Part shown: positions 25,309 through 32,034 of the stretch, one piece after another | Layout of the letters: the number at the start of each line of letters is the position of its first letter | Position numbering within the stretch: position 1 is the stretch's first letter | NCBI RefSeq assembly: GCF_046707225.1 | Contig: NZ_JBJKOP010000026.1 | Location: forward strand, 97,276-161,275 | Origin: Caproicibacter sp046707225 | GTDB taxonomy: Bacteria > Bacillota > Clostridia > Oscillospirales > Acutalibacteraceae | Reading direction: 5' to 3' | Length of the DNA: 64,000 bases | Translations under genes and position numbers: made by a program | The notes under the pieces: model-generated | The model's input: only the letters and a program-made list of their open reading frames with translations | The model's database searches: none | Told to the model about the DNA's origin: nothing

Positions 25309-26025
25309 TTGAACGTCCAGTTTTTGTTTGACCTTTTTCTGCACTTGGACCGTTATCTGAGCACATTGTTCAGCCAATATCCGTTTTGGGCATACTGGAT
25401 ATTGTTTTTGATCATCTTCATTGAAACCGGGTTGGTTGTCACTCCTTTTTTGCCCGGCGATTCCCTGATTTTCACGACCGGCGCCATCGCCGCGGCGAGC
25501 GGACAGATTTCCGTGCCGTTTGTACTGCTTTTGCTTTACGTCGCCGCCGTCGCCGGCGACACGGCGAACTATTATATCGGCTGTTTTTTCCGCGAAAAAG
25601 TGAATCAAAAGAAAGAGATTCGTTTCATAAAGGCGGAGTACCTTACGCGGACGCAGGCTTTCTTTGACCGAAACGGCGGAAAGACGATCACCGTTGCCCG
25701 GTTTATCCCGATTATTCGGACGTTTGCCCCGTTTGTGGCGGGAGCCTGCACAATGTCCTATCCCCGTTTCTTAGGGTATAATATCGTCGGAGGAATTGCC
25801 TGGGTATCGCTCCTGTTTTATCTGGGATTTTTCTTCGGAAATATCGGTTATGTAAAAAGCCATTTTGGCCTCGTAGTCATTGCGATTATCGTCCTGTCGG
25901 TTATCCCGGGGGCGGTATCCTTTGTAAAGAGTGGATTGGCAGGGAGTCGCACCCAACGGGAGCAATCAAGTCAGGGAGGAAAGAAATGTGGTAACGGCAC
26001 CCGCAAAAAGGATATTGATCGTTGA
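25309..26025 (+). CDS. DedA/VTT-family membrane protein
   Basis: A 238-residue polytopic protein: FIIFIETGLVVTPFLPGDSLIF, GDTANYYIGCFF and ARFIPIIRTFAPFVAGACTMSYPRF are the DedA signatures. Recent work shows that some DedA proteins flip undecaprenyl phosphate across the membrane, others other lipids; which applies here is unknown. TTG at 25309 is used, 9 bp after AAGGAG, since it gives the family start MNVQFLFDLFLHLDRYL; a nearby ATG is in another frame. The final 30 residues are a hydrophilic extension that overlaps the next gene by 38 bp. Confidence 0.92.
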   Translation: MNVQFLFDLFLHLDRYLSTLFSQYPFWAYWILFLIIFIETGLVVTPFLPGDSLIFTTGAIAAASGQISVPFVLLLLYVAAVAGDTANYYIGCFFREKVNQKKEIRFIKAEYLTRTQAFFDRNGGKTITVARFIPIIRTFAPFVAGACTMSYPRFLGYNIVGGIAWVSLLFYLGFFFGNIGYVKSHFGLVVIAIIVLSVIPGAVSFVKSGLAGSRTQREQSSQGGKKCGNGTRKKDIDR

Positions 26026-26683
26026 GGATGAAAAACGGATCGCGCGGTTAATCGAACTGACCCTGCTCCACGAGGAATATGACGCTGAAATCCGCTACGA
26101 CGGATTGAGCGGCCTGAAAAGCGCCTCGGAACGGGAGCCCGACCTGATTCTTCTGGACTTGATGCTTCCTGAAATCGACGGCCTGGAGGTATGCCGCAGG
26201 GTTCGGGAATTTTCTTCTGTGCCGATCCTCATGCTGACCGCGAAAGGCGAGACGGAAGATAAGGTGGCGGGACTCGACATCGGTGCTAACGACTATATTA
26301 CAAAGCCGTTTGAAATTGACGAACTGCTGGCGCGCATCCGCGCGGCGCTGCGAAGCAGCGCGTTGGCGGAGGAAACTCCGGAATGGAGGATTCATGATCT
26401 TTGTATCAACCTGCCGAGACATACCGTGAAACGCGGTAACATTCCTATTTCCCTGACCAAACGGGAGTTTAACCTGTTGACTTATCTTGCGAAAAACGAG
26501 GGTATCGTTCTGACAAGAGAACAAATCCTCGACCGCGTCTGGGGCATTGACTACGAGGGCGAAGCAAACGTGGTTGACGTATATATCCGTTACCTGCGCG
26601 GTAAAATCGATGAACCGTTCGAACCAAAACTGATTCATACGGTGAGGGGGTTCGGGTATGTTCTCAAAGATGGGCCTGATTGA
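25988..26683 (+). CDS. OmpR/PhoB-family response regulator
   Basis: A 231-residue two-domain regulator. The receiver domain has the acidic pocket VEDE (E13/D14), the phosphorylation site D57 in LILLDLMLP, T in MLTAKG and K in YITKPF; the winged-helix domain contains LTKREFNLLTYLAKNEG and VDVYIRYLRGKID. I use the GTG at 25988, 7 bp after GGAGG, inside the end of the DedA gene, so translation of the two is coupled. It overlaps the sensor kinase gene by 26 bp. Regulon unknown; the neighbours suggest the cell envelope. Confidence 0.94.
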   Translation: MVTAPAKRILIVEDEKRIARLIELTLLHEEYDAEIRYDGLSGLKSASEREPDLILLDLMLPEIDGLEVCRRVREFSSVPILMLTAKGETEDKVAGLDIGANDYITKPFEIDELLARIRAALRSSALAEETPEWRIHDLCINLPRHTVKRGNIPISLTKREFNLLTYLAKNEGIVLTREQILDRVWGIDYEGEANVVDVYIRYLRGKIDEPFEPKLIHTVRGFGYVLKDGPD

Positions 26684-28076
26684 AAAAATACGGCCCCGAA
26701 AAATATCATGGAAGCTGACAATTTCCTATGCCGTTCTTTTTTCCGCTGTTTTAATCGCACTGAATGCCGGAACGCTTTTTGGCATCCGGTTTTACTTGAG
26801 AGAGCAGGCAAAATCCCAGGTGATCAGCAGCACCGCCGATACCCTGAATTTGATTTCCGCAGGACAGAGCATTGATCTGTCCGATCCGGACTATCTGAGC
26901 GAAGCGGAAGCATTCCCGTCCATAGGCGTCCGGATCACCGACCTGAGCGGCAACACGGCCGCTTCATCCGACCGTGTGCTTCAGACGCTGCCGACACCGG
27001 AAGAAAATATCGGGTCCGTTTTTCTGACGGAGAGGAGCGACCATCATTTCGTTGCGGAGAACAGCCGGATCGAAAAAATGGGGCGGGTGATCGGTTATCT
27101 TCAGATATCCTATAATATGGATTCGGACTATCGCTTTATGAAGCTGCTGGCGGTTTTTTTGGCGTTCACCGATTTTCTCGGGGTGGCGCTGTCGGTGCTG
27201 ACCGGCTTCCTGCTTGCAAGGCGCGCACTCAGGCCCATCGACAGCCTGACGAAGGCAGCCGCGCGGATCAGCGCCGGAGACCTGAAACAGCGGGTTGTGG
27301 TGGGAATGGCGGACGATGAGCTGACACGCCTTGCCGTTACGTTCAACGACATGATTGAAAGGCTGCAAACCGCCTTTGAAAAGCAAGGCCGCTTTGTTTC
27401 CGACGCTTCCCACGAACTGCGCACGCCGATTGCGGTGATTCAGGGTTATGCCGCCCTGATTGAAAAATGGGCGAAAGACGATCCCCAGGTACTGGCGGAA
27501 TCCGTATCGGCGATTCGCAAGGAGGCGAAGGGCATGGCTGCCATGACCGAACAGCTGCTGTTTCTCGCGCGCGGCGACAGCGGGAAACGCAGGCTGAAAA
27601 AGGAGACCTTCCGGGCGGCCGGCCTGCTGGCGGAATTGGCGGATGACAGCATGCTTGTTGACCCGGACCACAATTTTGAGTGGAAGGCGCCGGAAGAAAT
27701 TTTTCTTTTTGCGGACCGGGAGCTTCTCAAACAGGCGCTGCGTGCCGTAGCGGACAACTCCGTCAAGTACACCCCAAAAGGTGGAAATATTCGGTTCCTG
27801 GCCTATCCTGCCGACGGACTTGCCGTGCTGGAAATTTCTGATACCGGGATTGGCATCCCGCACAGCGAGCTTTCAAAATTGTTCGACCGTTTCTACCGTG
27901 TGGATAAAAACCGCTCCAAGGAAACGGGAGGGAGCGGTCTCGGCCTGTCCATCGTAAAGGAGATCGTGGAGGCGCACGGAGGAACCGTGTCGGTCCAAAG
28001 TGAAAAAGGATCCGGAACGACCGTTTCGATCCGGCTGCCGGATGGAAGCGGCGAGAATTCCGGGGCACAATTTTAA
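26658..28076 (+). CDS. Sensor histidine kinase
   Basis: A 472-residue membrane kinase: TM1 about 20-45, extracytoplasmic loop about 46-160, TM2 about 163-187, HAMP about 188-240, HisKA with phospho-accepting H252 in SDASHELRTP, and an ATPase domain with DNSVKYTP, DTGIGIP and GGSGLGLSIV. It pairs with the overlapping response regulator. The extracellular loop of about 115 residues is of the size of a small PAS-like sensing domain. The architecture is like ArlS/CssS-type kinases; the ligand cannot be predicted. Confidence 0.94.
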   Translation: MFSKMGLIEKIRPRKISWKLTISYAVLFSAVLIALNAGTLFGIRFYLREQAKSQVISSTADTLNLISAGQSIDLSDPDYLSEAEAFPSIGVRITDLSGNTAASSDRVLQTLPTPEENIGSVFLTERSDHHFVAENSRIEKMGRVIGYLQISYNMDSDYRFMKLLAVFLAFTDFLGVALSVLTGFLLARRALRPIDSLTKAAARISAGDLKQRVVVGMADDELTRLAVTFNDMIERLQTAFEKQGRFVSDASHELRTPIAVIQGYAALIEKWAKDDPQVLAESVSAIRKEAKGMAAMTEQLLFLARGDSGKRRLKKETFRAAGLLAELADDSMLVDPDHNFEWKAPEEIFLFADRELLKQALRAVADNSVKYTPKGGNIRFLAYPADGLAVLEISDTGIGIPHSELSKLFDRFYRVDKNRSKETGGSGLGLSIVKEIVEAHGGTVSVQSEKGSGTTVSIRLPDGSGENSGAQF

Positions 28077-28163
28077 AGGATTGGCGGCGCTTTTATCATT
28101 GCGCAGATCAGGGGGGTCCTTGCGGACCAAAATCTGATTCACATCGGTTTTGAAATTACTCTG

Positions 28164-28589
28164 TTGCTCAAAGGAATCGACGGCCTTTTGGAAATCGCCG
28201 GCGGTTTTCTGATGATGTACTTGAACCCGGATCGGATCAGCAGATTGGTGTTCCTTTTGACAAGTCACGAATTGTCGGAAGACCCGAAGGATCTGATTGC
28301 CAATTCGCTGCTCCGGTTCAGCCACAGCTTTTCCATCGGCACGCAAAGCTTCGGGGTGATTTATCTTTTGTCCCACGGGGCGATCAAGCTGGTGCTGATT
28401 CTTCTGCTGTGGCGAAGAAAGCTCTGGGCCTATCCGCTGACCATCGCTTCGCTCCTGCTTTTTATCGCTTATCAGATTTACCGCTATACGTTCAGCCATT
28501 CCGTGTTTCTCCTTTTTCTCACGGCATTTGATCTCCTGATGGTTGCTCTGACTGAACTGGAATACAGAAAAATGAAATATTCTGTGTAG
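28164..28589 (+). CDS. DUF2127 membrane protein (start uncertain)
   Basis: At least 141 residues with about four helices: LKGIDGLLEIAGGFLMMYL, FGVIYLLSHGAIKLVLILLLW, YPLTIASLLLFIAYQIYRYTF and FLLFLTAFDLLMVALTELEY, which is the DUF2127 pattern (function unknown). The TTG at 28164 is the only common start codon, but conserved residues (IHIGFEITLL) continue upstream in the same open frame to about 28080, where no ATG, GTG or TTG exists. Either a rare start (CTG 28134 or ATT 28080) is used or the 5' end has changed. It lies within 90 bp of the kinase stop and is probably cotranscribed. Confidence 0.75.
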   Translation: MLKGIDGLLEIAGGFLMMYLNPDRISRLVFLLTSHELSEDPKDLIANSLLRFSHSFSIGTQSFGVIYLLSHGAIKLVLILLLWRRKLWAYPLTIASLLLFIAYQIYRYTFSHSVFLLFLTAFDLLMVALTELEYRKMKYSV

Positions 28590-28597
28590 CCCGCGTC

Positions 28598-29290
28598 CTA
28601 TTTCGGACCCTCCCTGGCAAAAGCACCTTTTCTGTTGATGAACGAGAGTAAAATCGCCAGCCACGCGAATCCCGCGAGGAATCCGCCGACAACGTCGCTG
28701 GCATAATGCACGCCGAGGTAAATCCGGCTCAGGCCGATGAAGAGGATCAGAATCATGAAAAGCACCGAAAAAAGCTGTTTCCACGGCTTTTTCAGGAAGA
28801 TGACGCACAGATAGATCAGATAGCCGTAAAAAGCCGCGCCGATCATGGAGTGCCCGCTCGGAAAGCTATATCCGCCTGCGTGGACCAGCACTAAAATATC
28901 CGGTCTTGTACGATGAAAAAATGTTTTGAATAAAAGATTCATCCCGGCAGCGACAAGAAGGTTCACGGTCATGATTTTTGTGTAGTACAGAACGCGTTTC
29001 CTTTTCCAGGAAACGTACCAGAATACCGCCAGAATCGAACCCAGCGTATACGAAGCCCCTGAATCCGAGAGAAGCTTGATCCAGACGGTCAGGTCCGGCG
29101 AAATAAGCGTTTGGAAGTTATGATAGATCAGGCTGTCGAATGGACTGAGCTCGTTTTCCAGAAGCTCCGAAGCCCATAGGATAAAAGCGACCGCAAGAAT
29201 ACCAAAGGCGGTAAATAAGAGCCGTTCCGGCTGCAGATACTTTTGAATCAGACCCTGCGTTTTGTCCCTTGGCGATGCGAAATGTTTCAT
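28598..29290 (-). CDS. PAP2-family phosphatase (first of a tandem pair)
   Basis: A 230-residue, six-helix membrane phosphatase with the three active-site motifs KTFFHRTRP, SFPSGHSM and SRIYLGVHYASDVVGG. Members dephosphorylate lipid phosphates and diphosphates such as undecaprenyl diphosphate or phosphatidylglycerol phosphate, on the outer face of the membrane. It overlaps the second PAP2 gene by 4 bp (ATGA), and converges with the DUF2127 gene. Confidence 0.92.
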   Translation of the reverse strand: MKHFASPRDKTQGLIQKYLQPERLLFTAFGILAVAFILWASELLENELSPFDSLIYHNFQTLISPDLTVWIKLLSDSGASYTLGSILAVFWYVSWKRKRVLYYTKIMTVNLLVAAGMNLLFKTFFHRTRPDILVLVHAGGYSFPSGHSMIGAAFYGYLIYLCVIFLKKPWKQLFSVLFMILILFIGLSRIYLGVHYASDVVGGFLAGFAWLAILLSFINRKGAFAREGPK

Positions 29291-29865
29291 ATTCCACCTG
29301 CCTTACTATATTTTTTCACAACCCATGCTTCCGCCTTAAAATAGATTTCTGAAGTTTTTTTCAACAGGAATTTGTGATACAGAAAGCCGCTGCCGGCTGC
29401 GATCAGATACGACGCGGCAACATCCAGGGGGTAATGATGCCCCACATAGATCCTTGAAAAGCCAACCAGAAAGGATAAAACGATCATTAAAAGGCCTAAC
29501 ACCCGGTTCCCGTATTTCAGGCCGATCGCGATGCTCATCGAGGCCGTCGCGTGATCGCTGGGGAAAGAGGAATCCGGCGCATGCGGGTAAAGCAAATGCA
29601 CTTGATGTTCCGTGAACGGCCGTGGAACATATATTATCGTTCCTATTATAAGGTTTATTATGAGGTTGACCGCTGTCAGCAGAACCGTTTGGAATGCCGT
29701 CTCCCTGTATTTCCTGTTTTGATTGATGATTCCGGACAGATACAGAATCAGAACGCAGAAAGCCATGAGATACGGAAGATATTCCGATGAAAATAGCATG
29801 ATATGATCCAGCAGTGGATTCCGGTTTGCCAGCCCGTTAATCAAAAGAAATACTTTGTAGTTCAT
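29287..29865 (-). CDS. PAP2-family phosphatase, BcrC/undecaprenyl-diphosphatase-like
   Basis: A 192-residue membrane phosphatase with motifs IIYVPRPF, SSFPSDHATAS and SRIYVGHHYPLDVAAS. The SDH form in motif 2, the small size and the NYKVFLLINGLANRNPLLDHIM start resemble BcrC/YbjG-type undecaprenyl-diphosphate phosphatases, which recycle the lipid carrier and confer bacitracin tolerance. GGAGGG lies ahead of the ATG. It is first in a two-gene operon and near a DedA gene, consistent with lipid-carrier recycling. Confidence 0.9.
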   Translation of the reverse strand: MNYKVFLLINGLANRNPLLDHIMLFSSEYLPYLMAFCVLILYLSGIINQNRKYRETAFQTVLLTAVNLIINLIIGTIIYVPRPFTEHQVHLLYPHAPDSSFPSDHATASMSIAIGLKYGNRVLGLLMIVLSFLVGFSRIYVGHHYPLDVAASYLIAAGSGFLYHKFLLKKTSEIYFKAEAWVVKKYSKAGGI

Positions 29866-30022
29866 GCAATTCGCCCTCCGGGTTGAAGTTTAGAATTCTA
29901 TTTTAAACATTCAGATTAAAATAACGTTAAAAATCAATTCTTTGTCTGGCTTTCGGCCATGGCAAATGAGGAATATTTACGGACGGACCGGGCCGTAACG
30001 CTGGCATAAGCGGAGGAAAGCC

Positions 30023-30051
30023 TTGAATTTTTGCCAAGAGAGTGATATTAT
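30023..30051 (+). promoter_or_regulatory. Promoter of the nitrilase-family gene
   Basis: TTGAAT (30023-30028), 17 bp, TATTAT (30046-30051) with TG one base upstream (extended -10). Predicted start about 30058, only about 13 bases before the hairpin at 30071. Confidence 0.7.
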
Positions 30052-30070
30052 TTGATAAACCGTAAGTCAA

Positions 30071-30107
30071 AGAGGGCTTCCTTTTCACAGGAAAGCCCTC
30101 TTTTTTT
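30071..30107 (+). terminator. Leader terminator upstream of the nitrilase-family gene
   Basis: Stem AGAGGGCTTTCC-type (AGAGGGCTTCC / GGAAAGCCCTCT with one bulge) followed by TTTTTTTG. No plus-strand gene ends here, so it can only act on transcripts from the promoter at 30023, i.e. as a leader attenuator, or in weak form on the opposite strand. Confidence 0.75.
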
Positions 30108-30142
30108 GTCGGTTTTAAGAATCTGAACAGGGGGAATGCCAA

Positions 30143-31048
30143 ATGTACAAAGACATCTGCACCGTGTCGGTTGTCACCTTTCACGCGGCATGGGGTCAAA
30201 AAGAAGTTAACTTAAACAGAATCAAGGGATACATTGAATGTGCTGCCAAAAGGGGAAGCGATTTTGTCATTTTTCCGGAAATGGCTTTGACCGGGTATGA
30301 CGATGAATCCGACAAGCCGCTGAAAGAAAAAATGCAGTATCGGCTGGCGGAAACCATTCCCGGCCCGACAACGATGGAAATAGAGAAACTTGCGAAGGAC
30401 CTTGGCATATATGTGGTCATGGGAATGCCGGCAAGAGACGAGCAGAATTCCGACGTAATTTATAACGCGCTCGCGGCTTTTTCACCGGAAGGTTTAGCCG
30501 GAGTCTATCACAAAATGCATCTGCCTCCCCCGGAGCCGAACTGGGCGACACGGGGAGATAAACCTTTTATCCTGGAGACCCCCTGGGGCCCGGTCGGATG
30601 CGCGATTTGTTACGATTCGTACTGTTTCCCGGAATTGATGCGTTATTATGCCTCAAAGGGATGCAGACTGTATATTAACTCGACCGCGCTTGCCAAGTGC
30701 CACGGCAAGTGCCTGGGCACGTCAACTCTGGAAGCCGCCGTCATTCGGGAGGGAATCTATATCGCTTCCGCAAACCTTGGAGGACTGGATGTGGATAATT
30801 ACTTCTGGGGCGGCAGCTCCATTATGGGCCCAAGCAGAAAGACATGGGAGACCTATTATTATGCCGGCCATAAATTCACGGATGAATGCGCCGACGAATC
30901 GGAAATGTTCACGGCTACCATCGACCTTTCTCTGGCGACCAGATTTTTATTTAAACAGAATCCCGCTGTAAATGGGACCGATTGGAGACCCGATAAGTAT
31001 ATTGAGCTGTTTCAGGACAGCCTCTCCAGCCCGGATTATGGGAAATAG
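30143..31048 (+). CDS. Carbon-nitrogen hydrolase (nitrilase superfamily)
   Basis: A 301-residue amidohydrolase with the Glu-Lys-Cys triad in order: E46 in FPEMALTGYDD, K in YHKMHLPPPE and C in VGCAICYDSYCFPEL. The fold continues through INSTALAKCHG and EAAVIREGIYIASANLGG, with GGSSIMGP near residue 228. Such enzymes hydrolyse linear amides, N-carbamoyl compounds or nitriles; the substrate is unknown. The RBS is GGGGG. It is preceded by a promoter and a leader terminator. Confidence 0.9.
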   Translation: MYKDICTVSVVTFHAAWGQKEVNLNRIKGYIECAAKRGSDFVIFPEMALTGYDDESDKPLKEKMQYRLAETIPGPTTMEIEKLAKDLGIYVVMGMPARDEQNSDVIYNALAAFSPEGLAGVYHKMHLPPPEPNWATRGDKPFILETPWGPVGCAICYDSYCFPELMRYYASKGCRLYINSTALAKCHGKCLGTSTLEAAVIREGIYIASANLGGLDVDNYFWGGSSIMGPSRKTWETYYYAGHKFTDECADESEMFTATIDLSLATRFLFKQNPAVNGTDWRPDKYIELFQDSLSSPDYGK

Positions 31049-31080
31049 GCATTGGAAGCCGCTGCACAATCAGAAGAAGA

Positions 31081-31122
31081 CGGTACCAACCGGCAAGACC
31101 GGGAGGTACCGCCTTTTTGTTT
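31081..31122 (+). terminator. Intrinsic terminator after the nitrilase-family gene
   Basis: Two-part hairpin: outer CGGTACC / GGTACCG (31081-31087 with 31105-31111), inner CCGG / CCGG, followed by CCTTTTTG. It resembles the hairpin at 21592 in sequence and layout. Confidence 0.8.
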
Positions 31123-31185
31123 TCCTTTGACGCCGTGTGCCGCGGCGAATTTATTTATAGAATGGAAAAATAACGGAATATTAAT

Positions 31186-31194
31186 TGATATAAT
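31186..31194 (+). promoter_or_regulatory. Possible extended -10 promoter before the UPF0316 gene
   Basis: TGATATAAT at 31186-31194, no convincing -35 box; 80 bp before the ATG at 31275. Confidence 0.4.
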
Positions 31195-31274
31195 CAAGAT
31201 GGGAAAAATATCATAAAGATAAACAGGCTTCTGTGCAGAGAATCTCATTTTGGATGGATTACAAGGAGGTAATT

Positions 31275-31793
31275 ATGATTACACTGGTCCTATTGATTAT
31301 CGGTATCAACATTGTCTATGTTTCCATCAATACCCTGCGTACCATTCTCGTGATTAAAGGGCAGCGCCTTTTTGCCTCCGTGATTTCGGTCTTTGAAGTC
31401 GGGGTTTATCTGTTTGGGCTTACGATCGTATTGAAAAACCTCGACAAGCCGGTTAACATAATCGCTTACTGTATCGGTTACGGCGCGGGCGTTTATATTG
31501 GCAGCCTCATTGAGCAATACCTTGCGCTGGGGTATGTGGAATTTCAAATTATCGTCGATTCCGTGGAACAGGATCTGCCGCGCCTTTTGCGGGAAAAAGG
31601 GTACGGCGTAACCTCGTGGAGCGGGGAGGGGAAAGACGGTTTACGGCTGATTCTGCATGTTCTGGCCAAACGGAGCAATGAAAAAAAGCTGATGAAATAT
31701 TTGAATGAAATTGCTCCGAACGCTTTTGTGATCTCTTATGAACCGAAAAATTTCATCGGCGGGTTCTGGACAAAAAACATACGGAAGTTTTGA
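31275..31793 (+). CDS. UPF0316/DUF2179 membrane protein
   Basis: A 172-residue protein with three N-terminal helices (ITLVLLIIGINIVYVSINTL, ASVISVFEVGVYLFGLTIVL, NIIAYCIGYGAGVYIGSLI) and a soluble C-terminal domain (VDSVEQDLPRLLREKGYGVTSW, AFVISYEPKNFIGGFW) of the DUF2179 type. That domain also occurs in YitT-family proteins and binds small ligands in some members; the role here is unknown. The ATG at 31275 follows AAGGAGG by 7 bp; an upstream frame to 31233 is not needed. Confidence 0.88.
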   Translation: MITLVLLIIGINIVYVSINTLRTILVIKGQRLFASVISVFEVGVYLFGLTIVLKNLDKPVNIIAYCIGYGAGVYIGSLIEQYLALGYVEFQIIVDSVEQDLPRLLREKGYGVTSWSGEGKDGLRLILHVLAKRSNEKKLMKYLNEIAPNAFVISYEPKNFIGGFWTKNIRKF

Positions 31794-31809
31794 ATTGCTT
31801 TCGAATTTC

Positions 31810-31850
31810 GCCGCTCGGAGAAATGCCTCCGGGCGGCGCTTTTATGGGCT
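31810..31850 (+). terminator. Intrinsic terminator after the UPF0316 gene
   Basis: Stem GCCGCTCGGAG / CTCCGGGCGGC with one mismatch (31810-31820 with 31828-31838 approximately) followed by GCTTTTA. Confidence 0.7.
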
Positions 31851-31970
31851 TCGGAAGCATCTGGCGCTGTCGGACTGCCCGCGGGCCGTAAGAAAAGAGC
31901 GCGGCAGGGCGAAACGGGGTATGCCGGACTTGCCGAAATTTCAAATTTTATTAAAATTTGCGGTATTTGT

Positions 31971-31998
31971 CTAATAAATGGGTTTTTGTGACCGATAC
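31971..31998 (+). promoter_or_regulatory. Sigma-D (motility) promoter of the chemoreceptor gene
   Basis: CTAAT (31971-31975), 16 bp, CCGATAC (31992-31998), against the sigma-D pattern CTAAA-N16-CCGATAT: 4 of 5 and 6 of 7. It lies 37 bp before the TTG start of a methyl-accepting chemotaxis gene, the expected sigma-D target class. Confidence 0.75.
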
Positions 31999-32034
31999 AT
32001 GTTATAGAAATGAAATAAAATCGAGGGATAAAAA

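Noticed and set aside
29975..30010. Short match CCGGGCCGTNACG with 58005-58020
   Set aside because: About 14 of 16 bases, GC-rich and possibly chance; no other copy seen in the window.
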